This document shows, piece by piece, positions 1-6,970 of a DNA stretch of 26,979 nt (positions are counted from its first letter, which is position 1; each line of letters starts with the position of its first letter). A program made the translations under genes and the position numbers. The notes below the pieces were generated by a model, which searched no databases, was not told the origin of the DNA, and saw only the letters and a list, made by a program, of their open reading frames with translations. This DNA comes from an uncultured Clostridia bacterium (lineage in GTDB: Bacteria; Bacillota; Clostridia; Oscillospirales; Ruminococcaceae), in the NCBI GenBank assembly GCA_938014915.1, contig CALLQQ010000127.1, positions 1 to 26,979 of the forward strand, read 5' to 3'.

Positions 1-4
1 TTGT

Positions 5-32
5 AAACAAAATTTCTTGCCCCTAAAGAAAT
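5..32 (-). terminator. Possible T-box-regulated terminator hairpin
   Basis: On the minus strand ATTTCTT (32-26) pairs with AAGAAAT (18-12) around a seven-base loop, followed by TTTTGTTT. It lies just after the T-box antiterminator, where the regulated terminator is expected. The stem is AT-rich and weak, so it may be only part of the structure or something else. Confidence 0.35.
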
Positions 33-305
33 AGGTACAGTATGATGATATCCGGCGGTACCACCCACATTGGCGAAAGAATCGCCCGCTCAAGTCGCAT
101 ACGATACAAGAATACTAAAAAAATTGATGATATGCGCTCAGTTGATAACGGGCTGAGATCCCCGTCTATGCTAATCGGCAGAGCCTTTCACATCGCCCTC
201 TTAAGTCCATTCGTTCAAGGAGCATTGCCGCATCGCACCAAGTGGCGGCTCTCTTAAAATGCACACCTTAAATTACTACTCTTAATCACAGGTTTAATAT
301 TATTA
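20..305 (-). promoter_or_regulatory. T-box riboswitch leader (target gene off the left edge)
   Basis: Read on the minus strand, this leader senses uncharged tRNA and controls a downstream gene, usually an aminoacyl-tRNA synthetase or amino acid gene, which lies to the left of the window. The T-box core GGGTGGTACCGCC is at 66-54. Stem I can be folded by eye: base helix 285-281 with 205-201, internal loop AGUAGUAA (280-273) opposite CGAAUGGA (213-206), helix 272-266 with 220-214, then an AGAGAG bulge and a GGUGCGA apical loop. A CCGTTATC...GAG stretch typical of stem III follows. The AGUA/GAA pair marks the specifier loop. The specifier reads best as UGG (209-207, Trp, followed by A), with GGA (Gly) as the shifted alternative. 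The T-box bulge UGGU would pair with an A73 or wobble G73 tRNA, which fits Trp better than a U73 tRNA-Gly. T-box identity is firm; the amino acid is not. Confidence 0.9.
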
Positions 306-311
306 ATTTTC

Positions 312-340
312 ATAATAATACATAGGAATAGATTTGTCAA
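312..340 (-). promoter_or_regulatory. Sigma-A promoter of the T-box transcript
   Basis: On the minus strand there is a perfect -35 TTGACA (340-335), a 17-base spacer and a -10 TATTAT (317-312). Transcription would start near 305, just before stem I of the T-box leader. The promoter lies immediately downstream of the holin-like gene, so the T-box transcript is independent of it. Confidence 0.8.
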
Positions 341-354
341 GCCTTTTCGTCAAA

Positions 355-648
355 TTATTTGCCTCTTCTTCTGTTTTTGGCGATTTCATGCGCATAAACG
401 CTGCCACCCGCACATAATAGACCTTGAGTAAGACTAGCAAACATTGCATTCAACACACAGCGAACTTCAAAACTGGGCAAGGTTGAAAAGATATATAGCC
501 CAGCAAGAGCAACCCCCGATATGCCGACGATTAACGGAATCAATGTCTTTTTTACCTGAGTTTTCTTCACGATTTCACCTAATAGCCACAATGTCGGGAT
601 TAGAATGAGCAATTCAGGTTTGATATAATCGACAATAAAAGTATTCAT
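355..648 (-). CDS. Holin-like small membrane protein (phage_holin_5_2 / superfamily V type)
   Basis: A 97-residue protein with a short N-terminal segment, three predicted membrane stretches (about residues 10-25, 35-55 and 65-85) and a basic tail ending RRRGK. The pattern of YIKPELLILIPTLWLLGEI, then a second helix, then LTQGLLCAGGSVYAHEI resembles the holin family that accompanies phage or sporulation lysis enzymes in Firmicutes; this assignment is from memory of the family. The ATG at 648 is preferred over the GTG at 657 because the AGAGGGGG ribosome binding site is about 8 bases upstream of the ATG and abuts the GTG. A CTCTTT-AA-AAAGAG hairpin (661-674) adjoins the ribosome binding site. 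No endolysin or phage gene lies beside it, so it may be a domesticated holin or a membrane protein of other function. Confidence 0.7.
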   Translation of the reverse strand: MNTFIVDYIKPELLILIPTLWLLGEIVKKTQVKKTLIPLIVGISGVALAGLYIFSTLPSFEVRCVLNAMFASLTQGLLCAGGSVYAHEIAKNRRRGK

Positions 649-759
649 AAAATGCACCCCCTCTTTAAAAAGAGAATAAACTCCCCTGTTATAAATATAT
701 GTCCGTAAAAGTATAAGGTTGCATAAAACGATGAAACATTGATATAAATACTATTGCTA

Positions 760-788
760 TTGACACAATTGCCGAAAGTTGCTATAAT
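760..788 (+). promoter_or_regulatory. Consensus sigma-A promoter for the GT2-yfhO operon
   Basis: TTGACA (760-765) and TATAAT (783-788) are both perfect and are separated by exactly 17 bases. Transcription should begin near 795, leaving a 5' leader of about 90 bases before the glycosyltransferase start at 888. Such a strong promoter suggests substantial constitutive expression. Confidence 0.88.
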
Positions 789-887
789 TTTAACCAGTTA
801 TAGTGGTAATATGGACAAGTTAACTACACTTAGCCAATCCATTACTTAGCTAAAATTTATTTGCGTTATAAATACAAGGAGGAAATT

Positions 888-1850
888 ATGCGTTTGCTTT
901 CCCTTGTTATTCCAGCTTATAATGAGAGTGGGAATATCAAGAATACGATTAATATTATAGAAAAGTTAATGAATAGAAATGAAATAAAGTTTGAAATTGT
1001 CTTTGTTGATGATGGCTCAAGCGATGACACGTGGAGGATTCTAGAACGAAGCGCTAAAGAAAAGGATTTCATCACCGCACTGCGCTTCAGCCGAAATTTT
1101 GGGAAAGAGGGCGCAATTTTTGCCGGGTTAAAGGCGGCAAAAGGCGATGCCTGCGTCGTGATGGACTGTGATTTACAGCATCCTCCTGAAGTGGCGGTAG
1201 ATATGTATCACCTGTGGGAGAATAATGAATTCGACGTGATTGAAGCTAGAAAGGCATCCCGTGGGAGGGAGAGCTTTATATATAAGATGTTCGCAGGCAG
1301 TTTTTACAAGCTGCTCAAGTCAACATCGGGGATTGACCTACATGGCGCATCGGACTATAAATTGATGGATAGAGCCGTTGTCGATGTCCTTAATGAAATG
1401 CCCGAGAGATTAACATTTTTCAGGGCACTATCAAGTTGGGTCGGATATAAGACGCACACGGTCTACTTCGATGTACCGCCGAGGGAAGTTGGCAAGTCAA
1501 AATGGTCTTTTTCTAAGCTATTCGTCTTTGCGATTAATTCCATAACGTCATTTTCGAATTTACCGATGCAGATTGTAACATTATGCGGAGGGGCATTTTT
1601 CCTATTCGCATTAGTGATGGTAGTCAATACATTATACAATAAAATTACAGGTGTTTCGCAGGAGGGATTCCCGACAGTTATTCTTCTCCTCCTTATAATC
1701 GGCAGTATTATAATGCTCAGCCTAGGCATTATCGGGCATTATTTATCAAAAATATATGAGGAGATAAAATTCCGCCCACGATATATTATTTCTCATAGGC
1801 TAGATAGCGGATTTAGTAAGAATGAAAAAGGAGAAGAAAATGATGAATAA
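888..1850 (+). CDS. Polyprenyl-phosphate glycosyltransferase, GT2 family (CsbB/GtrB/DPM1-like)
   Basis: This 320-residue enzyme should transfer a sugar from a nucleotide donor to undecaprenyl phosphate on the cytoplasmic face. The N-terminal GT-A domain shows VIPAYNESGNI (about residue 9), VDDGSSDDT (about 41) and the metal/donor motif DCDLQHPPE (about 90). Two membrane helices follow near residues 225-250 and 260-285 and end in IGHYLSKIYEEIKFRPRY, a typical DPM1/GtrB-like C-terminus. The ATG at 888 follows AAGGAGG by 5-6 bases; an in-frame TTG at 861 has no such site. The stop overlaps the start of the next gene by about 11 bases, so the two should be translationally coupled. In Bacillus subtilis, CsbB works with YfhO to glycosylate lipoteichoic acid, and the pairing here suggests the same kind of role. 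The sugar and acceptor cannot be read from the sequence. Confidence 0.93.
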   Translation: MRLLSLVIPAYNESGNIKNTINIIEKLMNRNEIKFEIVFVDDGSSDDTWRILERSAKEKDFITALRFSRNFGKEGAIFAGLKAAKGDACVVMDCDLQHPPEVAVDMYHLWENNEFDVIEARKASRGRESFIYKMFAGSFYKLLKSTSGIDLHGASDYKLMDRAVVDVLNEMPERLTFFRALSSWVGYKTHTVYFDVPPREVGKSKWSFSKLFVFAINSITSFSNLPMQIVTLCGGAFFLFALVMVVNTLYNKITGVSQEGFPTVILLLLIIGSIIMLSLGIIGHYLSKIYEEIKFRPRYIISHRLDSGFSKNEKGEENDE

Positions 1851-4506
1851 CATTAAAAAGAACAAATACCTATGGCTATCGTTCATATTACCAGCATTTA
1901 TTTTAACAGTTGCTTATGCCTTTTTTAGAGTTTGGCCTTTCGGCGATGGGTCCGTACTTGTACTAGATTTAAATGGGCAGTATGTTTATTATTATGAACA
2001 GCTCAAGAATGCAGTATTTGCTGATGGGAGCCTATTCTATTCATGGAGCAGGAACTTGTCAGGCGAATTCATGGGCATTATCGGGTATTATCTAGCCAGT
2101 CCATTCAGTATAATAACATTACTTATTCCACGTGCATTTATTACGGAGGGATTACTCTTAATGCAAATTGCCAAAGTTGGTTCATGCGGATTCGCATTTG
2201 CATATTATTTAAAGAAGTCCCACGGCGGTAATGATATGGGTGTAGTTATATTCTCCACACTATATGCATTGATGGCATATAGTGTTGTCGAGATAATGAA
2301 TCCGATGTGGATTGACGGACTGATATTCCTCCCTTTCATTGTACTGGGATTGGATTTGCTAGTAAGAGAAAATCGAATTCTCCCCTTTGCGATTCCATTA
2401 GGGCTAATGTTCATTGCAAATTTCTACATCGGTTATATGATAGGTATATTCACATTCTTTTACTTCTTGTATTCATGCCACCAGGAAAGAGTATTCTCTG
2501 GTATAAAGGTATTCGGCAGTAAGATTTTAAGATATATCATCGGTGGGGCAATTGCAGTAATGTTATCATCATTCATGATTTTGCCAGTATATAAGGCATT
2601 GTCACTTGGTAAAATGGATTTCGCTCCGCCGGCAACATATGATATTACGGCGAAGTTCACATTCTTTGATTTCTTTGTTAAACTAATGCCGCAAACATAC
2701 GATTCAGTCAATGTTGATGGAATGCCATTCGTCTATTGCGGCGTGTTAACATTAATGTTGATACCGCTATTCTTCCTTAGCAAGAGGATTTCCTCCCGTG
2801 AAAAAATCGGCGGAGCAATGCTCCTCGGCGGCGCATTCCTGTGTATGTATATTAGCATATTCGATCTTGCAATGCATGGAATGCAATGGCCGAATTGGCT
2901 CAACTACCGCTATTCGTTCATTTTCTCATTTATAATGTTGATGCTTGCATTCAAGGCATTTAAGGAACTTGAACACGAAAAGGAGAAAACTCTATATAAG
3001 ATATTTGCAGCCCTCCTATTAGCAGTGGTAGTAATTGATAAAATAGGATACGAACACGCAAAAACCACTGAAGCCATTTGGCTCACAATAGCAGCACTCG
3101 TCATCTACCTTTTCATGATAATAGCATATATCAGAAAAAAAGGCGAAAAAGGCATTTTAATAGCAATTGCACTTGTTATGACGGCAGAATTGCTCATTAA
3201 TTCGGGGCATACATTTGAAGCGATAAATGATGAAGTTCTATATAGCCCACGTAATAATACGTCGACGGGGCGCATTGGATATACGGACTGGATTAAGGAA
3301 GTTAGGCCAGTAGTGGAAGAAGTAAATAAGATAGATAAGAGTTTTTACAGAATGGAAAAAACATTCCACAGAACAGTTAACGATCCGATGGCGCTGAAGA
3401 TGTACGGAATTTCCCATTCCAGCTCAATGATGAACGATAGGACAATGGAATTGATAAAGAAGCTCGGATACACATCACGTGGATTTGCTAGTAAATATAA
3501 TGGCGGAACAATAGCGGGCGATTCGCTACTGGGCATAAAATATGTGATGGATAATAAAAATCAAGATATTTCTGAAATTTACACGGATATATATGATGAG
3601 ATATATTATGACGATAACGTCATTCACGTATATGAAAATCCATATGCATTGCCGATCGGATTTTTCGCCGATGAGAAAGTGAAAGACATTGATATTAGCG
3701 GCGATGACCCATTCGCAATTCAGAATGATATTATAAACAGTATTCTTGGCACTGAAGGAGTAGAGTATTTTAAGAAGATCGAAGTCAAGGAGAGAATTCT
3801 TGAAAATGTTGATGAGAGCGATGCCGTCGATCAAATGCGCTATACGCCAATTATTCAGGGCAACAATGCGCATATCGAATACCTATTCGATGCGGTAGAC
3901 GACAATCAAATATATATGTATGTATCGACGAAGTATCATAGAGAGGCTACAATTTGGTTTAATCGTGGGGCGGACCCCGTCGGCAGCTATTTCAAAGATG
4001 ATGAACATGTAATTCTCCCAATAGGAAAAGGCGCCGAATCGCAGGAGCAATCATTGATAATTACACTAGCCGAGGACGAACTATTCATGATAGAGCCGTA
4101 TTTTTATAGCTTTAATGAAGATGTTTTTGCTAAGGCGATTAATCAAATCAGACAGACCGAATCGGAAGTTATTATGAAGAATGCCGCTAAGTTAAGCGCA
4201 TCGGTGAATGCGCCCTATGATGGATATTTCTTCACATCAATACCGTATGAAAAAGGTTGGAGCGCAAAGGTCGACGGGAAGAAGGTAAAGACGGAAATGG
4301 TGGCGGATTCGCTACTGGCAATACCGATTTCTTCAGGGCAGCACAGCATTAAATTAAGTTTTATCCCATCAGGATTTATCGCTGGTAGTATCATCTCCCT
4401 AATGGGGCTTGCGGTTGTAATTTTCTTAATTCTGGTGAGCAAGGATAAGATAAAATTCCCGCTGCGGCAAGAAGGAGAAGCAAGTAAATCGGCTAAACAA
4501 AACTAA
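1840..4506 (+). CDS. YfhO-family polytopic membrane glycosyltransferase (GT-C type)
   Basis: A membrane protein of 888 residues. The first about 450 residues hold many hydrophobic helices. The first external loop has LVLDLNGQYVYYYEQL, where an acidic residue is expected in GT-C enzymes. A large soluble part follows (about 450-850), then a single helix near 855-880 and a basic tail. This matches the YfhO family, which moves sugars from an undecaprenyl-phosphate carrier to extracytoplasmic polymers such as teichoic acid. The overlapping upstream GT2 gene would make the lipid-linked donor. The start is ATG 1840 or ATG 1843, both served by AAGGAG at 1828-1833; the annotated 1840 overlaps the upstream stop. 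No GtcA-like flippase is encoded in the window. Family confidence is high; the substrate is unknown. Confidence 0.9.
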   Translation: MMNNIKKNKYLWLSFILPAFILTVAYAFFRVWPFGDGSVLVLDLNGQYVYYYEQLKNAVFADGSLFYSWSRNLSGEFMGIIGYYLASPFSIITLLIPRAFITEGLLLMQIAKVGSCGFAFAYYLKKSHGGNDMGVVIFSTLYALMAYSVVEIMNPMWIDGLIFLPFIVLGLDLLVRENRILPFAIPLGLMFIANFYIGYMIGIFTFFYFLYSCHQERVFSGIKVFGSKILRYIIGGAIAVMLSSFMILPVYKALSLGKMDFAPPATYDITAKFTFFDFFVKLMPQTYDSVNVDGMPFVYCGVLTLMLIPLFFLSKRISSREKIGGAMLLGGAFLCMYISIFDLAMHGMQWPNWLNYRYSFIFSFIMLMLAFKAFKELEHEKEKTLYKIFAALLLAVVVIDKIGYEHAKTTEAIWLTIAALVIYLFMIIAYIRKKGEKGILIAIALVMTAELLINSGHTFEAINDEVLYSPRNNTSTGRIGYTDWIKEVRPVVEEVNKIDKSFYRMEKTFHRTVNDPMALKMYGISHSSSMMNDRTMELIKKLGYTSRGFASKYNGGTIAGDSLLGIKYVMDNKNQDISEIYTDIYDEIYYDDNVIHVYENPYALPIGFFADEKVKDIDISGDDPFAIQNDIINSILGTEGVEYFKKIEVKERILENVDESDAVDQMRYTPIIQGNNAHIEYLFDAVDDNQIYMYVSTKYHREATIWFNRGADPVGSYFKDDEHVILPIGKGAESQEQSLIITLAEDELFMIEPYFYSFNEDVFAKAINQIRQTESEVIMKNAAKLSASVNAPYDGYFFTSIPYEKGWSAKVDGKKVKTEMVADSLLAIPISSGQHSIKLSFIPSGFIAGSIISLMGLAVVIFLILVSKDKIKFPLRQEGEASKSAKQN

Positions 4507-4514
4507 ATAAGCAG

Positions 4515-4546
4515 AAAAATTCCCCCTTAATTAAGGGGGAATTTTT
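4515..4546. terminator. Bidirectional terminator between yfhO and vanY-like genes
   Basis: A perfectly palindromic 32-base element with a CCCCCTT/AAGGGGG core, flanked by an A-run on the left and a T-run on the right. It can terminate both the plus-strand operon ending at 4506 and the minus-strand gene ending at 4559. Confidence 0.92.
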
Positions 4547-4558
4547 ATATTGGTGTAT

Positions 4559-5335
4559 CTATTTCGGGAATTTCTCGATATATTCTTCAAGGCATAATCC
4601 CGATTCCGTTAGTTTAGTTGCATGGTGAACGCCAATAAATCGATAATGCCATGGCTCATAAATAATACCGGTAATATCAACTTTATCCTCGGGATAACGG
4701 AGTATGAAGCCGTATTTGTAGGAATTCACTTTCAGCCATTTAAATTCTGGAGTATTTTCAAAACTCTCAGTCAATTCCCATGAATCACGGGTATTTAAAT
4801 CGACGGCTAGACCAGCATTATGCTCACTCGTTCCGGGGAATGCAAGCTCTTTTGCGGTGGCGGCGGTAGCTTCCATTGACATGCCGGCATCTTCCATAAA
4901 ATTCTTAATACTTATTTCATGCAGCATCTGCTGATACTCTACACTGCGATATGCGGACTGCACTTTTAGATGAATTCCATCAGCCTTCGCAGCGGCAAGC
5001 ATTTCTATCAAATATGGTGCTATACGCTTATCAACTTCACGATCATCATAGATTTCAGCCGTTACAATTTCAAAGTCCGATGGCAGCGGATTATCTTCGT
5101 TAACAAGATAATATGCCCATAAGTTATCAATCTCGCTCGGTGGCATTGAATCTACCCCCTCGGTTGTCGTTGTTGCAATAGCATTACTCGTCATAGTCGA
5201 TGTCAATGTCGATACTAATGACGAACTCACTAATGTTTTTTTTGCGGTATCATCTTTGCTGCTTAAAATGAAGCTGAGCATTAACAGCATTACTGCTATT
5301 ATAAGAGCAAATGAGATGAACATTATCTTTTTCAT
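4559..5335 (-). CDS. D-alanyl-D-alanine carboxypeptidase, VanY type (peptidase M15B), membrane anchored
   Basis: A 258-residue protein that should trim the terminal D-Ala from peptidoglycan stem peptides outside the membrane. Residues 5-27 form an uncleaved-looking signal anchor, followed by a Ser/Thr-rich linker (about 35-65). The catalytic domain shows SAYRSVEYQQ, the zinc motif SEHNAGLAVDL (His and Asp ligands) and EPWHYRF (catalytic Glu, zinc His). These are the hallmarks of the VanY/DdcY group. The start ATG follows AAGGAG by about 8 bases. It is the last gene of a minus-strand run behind an XRE repressor and an ImmA peptidase, 55 bases after the latter, so it may share their transcript. 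No vanH/A/X or vanRS genes are nearby, so a link to glycopeptide resistance is not supported. Confidence 0.9.
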   Translation of the reverse strand: MKKIMFISFALIIAVMLLMLSFILSSKDDTAKKTLVSSSLVSTLTSTMTSNAIATTTTEGVDSMPPSEIDNLWAYYLVNEDNPLPSDFEIVTAEIYDDREVDKRIAPYLIEMLAAAKADGIHLKVQSAYRSVEYQQMLHEISIKNFMEDAGMSMEATAATAKELAFPGTSEHNAGLAVDLNTRDSWELTESFENTPEFKWLKVNSYKYGFILRYPEDKVDITGIIYEPWHYRFIGVHHATKLTESGLCLEEYIEKFPK

Positions 5336-5390
5336 TATATGGCTCCTTAACTACATAATATTCCATTCTATAACTTATACTTAACATAAA

Positions 5391-5834
5391 TTAATTATTC
5401 ATACCGTATCTTAATTCCACTAATCGCTGCTCCACTCCATAGAAACTTGCGATTTGTTCCATTGTAGATAGACCATGTTCATCGAATATATCCTTTGCAT
5501 CGTCAAGAAGCAAATACGCACAGAAGTAATCGGCCTCTTTCTCCAGCCGTGGAATTGACATGAATGTATGCAACTTAATAAATTGACAATTGAAGTTCTT
5601 GTGTAAAAGCACGTGGCCCAGCTCGTGGGCGCATATCACCCTTCGCTCACGTTGGGCTAGGTTACTATTAAGATAAATTGTGCTTTTACCATCATTATTA
5701 AGAAAAATCCCGTTCACCGATTCGGGGAAGTCAACGTCTAGCACTGCAATATCCATGGCATCACACAATTCAAATGGACAACTTGTGCCATGTATTTCCT
5801 TAATATCATTAACAAGCTGCGCAATTCTATTCAA
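5391..5834 (-). CDS. ImmA/IrrE-family zinc metallopeptidase
   Basis: A 147-residue protein with the gluzincin motif ICAHELGHVLLH (about residues 67-78) and a downstream acidic ligand in RLEKEADYFCAYLLL, as in ImmA/IrrE proteins. ImmA of ICEBs1 cleaves its partner repressor ImmR; the adjacent upstream XRE gene is the obvious candidate target here. The only plausible in-frame start is TTG at 5834: an in-frame stop lies a little further upstream, and GGAG sits about 11 bases before it. The gene begins 29 bases after the XRE stop, consistent with one operon. The function is inferred from family and context. Confidence 0.9.
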   Translation of the reverse strand: MNRIAQLVNDIKEIHGTSCPFELCDAMDIAVLDVDFPESVNGIFLNNDGKSTIYLNSNLAQRERRVICAHELGHVLLHKNFNCQFIKLHTFMSIPRLEKEADYFCAYLLLDDAKDIFDEHGLSTMEQIASFYGVEQRLVELRYGMNN

Positions 5835-5863
5835 ATGTACACCATCTCCAATTCAATTTCCTA

Positions 5864-6226
5864 TCATTCTTTATCTTTCTTCTTTTTCGCCATCGTAACA
5901 GCGGTCCCCACTTCTATCGATTGTAGAATCTGCTCTAAATCGTCGGAAGAAAGAACTTCCCCATTGAACATTAATCCATCTTGCGACTGGATTAGTCGGC
6001 GAATTTCATCTACTACTTCCCTCTTGTCGCCGCTATCCGCCCCAATGAGGAAATCCACCGTAACACCGAAAAATTCGGCATACTTTAATAGTGTCTTGTT
6101 ATCTGGCTCGCGGCGATTCTGCTCGTACATACCAATGGCACTAGCGGATAGCCCCAATTTGCTACCAAGATCCGCCTGAGTAAGTTCGCTCTTTTTACGC
6201 AATTTACGTAATCTCTCACCTATCAT
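5864..6226 (-). CDS. XRE-family helix-turn-helix repressor
   Basis: A 120-residue protein whose first about 60 residues are a Cro/CI-type helix-turn-helix (GERLRKLRKKSELTQADLG... GLSASAIGMYEQNRREPD... FFGVTVDFLIGAD). A short acidic C-terminal region ends in a lysine-rich tail (KKKKDKE). ATG 6226 is chosen over GTG 6235 because AGGGGTG lies about 8 bases upstream of the ATG. It is probably the repressor of the divergent promoters at 6257-6347, with the downstream ImmA peptidase as its antirepressor. The target sites and inducing signal are inference. Confidence 0.9.
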   Translation of the reverse strand: MIGERLRKLRKKSELTQADLGSKLGLSASAIGMYEQNRREPDNKTLLKYAEFFGVTVDFLIGADSGDKREVVDEIRRLIQSQDGLMFNGEVLSSDDLEQILQSIEVGTAVTMAKKKKDKE

Positions 6227-6256
6227 TATACACACCCCTAAGATATAAATTCCACT

Positions 6257-6276
6257 ATTATACTAACACATTGTGT
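6257..6276 (-). promoter_or_regulatory. -10 box and dyad operator of the XRE-immA operon
   Basis: A minus-strand TATAAT lies at 6262-6257, about 30 bases upstream of the XRE start codon. Directly upstream, where the spacer would be, is a perfect dyad ACACATTGTGT (6266-6276). The -35 is weak: TTGCAT at 6288-6283 would need a 20-base spacer. A repressor bound to the dyad would block this promoter, which suggests autoregulation. Confidence 0.55.
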
Positions 6277-6318
6277 GTAGGAATGCAAGAGGAATTGCAA
6301 ACAATTGTTCGATTTCTC

Positions 6319-6347
6319 TTGACACAACACAAATAGTGTGATATAGT
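6319..6347 (+). promoter_or_regulatory. Divergent sigma-A promoter with internal operator dyad
   Basis: TTGACA (6319-6324), a 17-base spacer and TATAGT (6342-6347) drive the rightward genes. The spacer contains the dyad ACAC-AAATA-GTGT (6327-6339), related to the dyad at the XRE promoter. AGTGT recurs one helical turn later (6345-6349). This is a plausible binding region for the XRE protein. A separate 10-bp palindrome AACAATTGTT lies just upstream (6300-6309). Confidence 0.75.
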
Positions 6348-6357
6348 GTAATTGTAG

Positions 6358-6391
6358 ACACGTATTGTGCATGGAAAATTGTAATACGTGT
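6358..6391 (+). repeat. 9-bp inverted repeat in the 5' leader
   Basis: ACACGTATT (6358-6366) and AATACGTGT (6383-6391) are perfect inverted copies separated by 16 bases. They lie just downstream of the -10 box, in the leader of the 6445 gene. It could be an extra operator or an mRNA hairpin. No T-run follows, so it is not a terminator. Confidence 0.6.
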
Positions 6392-6444
6392 GTTATCCAG
6401 TTAGTGGGTAGAGAGAGGATTGCAGACTATTCAGGGGGGATTCA

Positions 6445-6669
6445 GTGAATTTAAAGGAACTTGCGGCAGAATACAGGCGGTCGGCATCAATGCTAAGATT
6501 ACGTGAACGGGAATTGCAAGGACAAATGAAGGAGGGCGAACTTGAGGCGGATTATGATTACGAAAGCAGATTAAGGATGTTGCGTGAGGAGAGATATGAA
6601 CTACTTAAAACGGCAGGACATCTTGAATGTTATCATAGCATAATAACGGGGGAAGATATACTTGAGTAA
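6445..6669 (+). CDS. Small charged helical protein of unknown function
   Basis: A 74-residue protein that I do not recognise with confidence. It is highly charged and likely helical or coiled-coil through most of its length (LAAEYRRSASMLRLRERELQ, then an acidic stretch and LRMLREERYELLKTAGHLECYH). It starts with GTG at 6445, preceded by the strong site AGGGGGGA. Its stop overlaps the start of the region-4-like gene by 8 bases, so the two are likely made together and may form a complex. Similar short proteins often precede sigma-like genes in Clostridia; any regulatory role is inference. Confidence 0.75.
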   Translation: MNLKELAAEYRRSASMLRLRERELQGQMKEGELEADYDYESRLRMLREERYELLKTAGHLECYHSIITGEDILE

Positions 6670-6967
6670 GCGGATTGCATCGGATTTCCTATATAGTGAT
6701 ACGGGCTATCTAAATTACCTTGCATCGTCGGAAGAGGGGGACAGTAACGAATATAAAATGCGGATACTGAAACACGCATTGAAAAAGGTAATAGAAGAGG
6801 AATTAACACCAAGACAAAGAGAATTTCTTATGCTATACTATTATCAGAATCTAACAATGGAGCAGATCGGGCAAATGTGCGGTGTGCATAAGTCAACTTG
6901 CAGCCGATTAATCAAGGTGGCAAGGCAAAAGATAGAAAAGCAATTGAAATATATCATGGAGGGTTAG
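6662..6967 (+). CDS. Sigma-70 region 4-like helix-turn-helix protein
   Basis: A 101-residue protein whose C-terminal half (about 50-100) is a sigma region 4 / LuxR-like DNA-binding domain: LTPRQREFLMLYYYQNLTME, then IGQMCGVHKSTCSRLIKVAR. There is no room for sigma regions 1-3, and no region 2 motif is visible in the N-terminal 45 residues, so it is not a complete sigma factor. It may act as an ArpU-like or region-4-only transcription regulator. It starts with TTG at 6662, with GGGGGAAG upstream, and overlaps the previous gene. The next gene follows after only three bases. Confidence 0.85.
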   Translation: MSKRIASDFLYSDTGYLNYLASSEEGDSNEYKMRILKHALKKVIEEELTPRQREFLMLYYYQNLTMEQIGQMCGVHKSTCSRLIKVARQKIEKQLKYIMEG

Positions 6968-6970
6968 AAA

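Noticed and set aside
42..257. A 71-residue plus-strand reading frame
   Set aside because: It runs antisense to the T-box leader, has no ribosome binding site and no recognisable protein features.
4559..5335. A glycopeptide resistance cassette around the VanY-like gene
   Set aside because: No VanH, VanA/B ligase, VanX or VanRS homologue is present; VanY-type carboxypeptidases are common in ordinary cell-wall metabolism.
5790..6179. A 129-residue plus-strand reading frame across the immA-XRE junction
   Set aside because: It is antisense to two genes with clear motifs and has no supporting signals.
6358..6391. The inverted repeat as a terminator
   Set aside because: The arms are separated by 16 bases, the stem is AT-rich and no T-run follows.
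355..6967. A prophage or integrative element spanning the holin, XRE, ImmA and sigma-like genes
   Set aside because: No integrase, terminase, capsid, relaxase or attachment-site repeats were seen and the genes are interrupted by the glycosylation operon.
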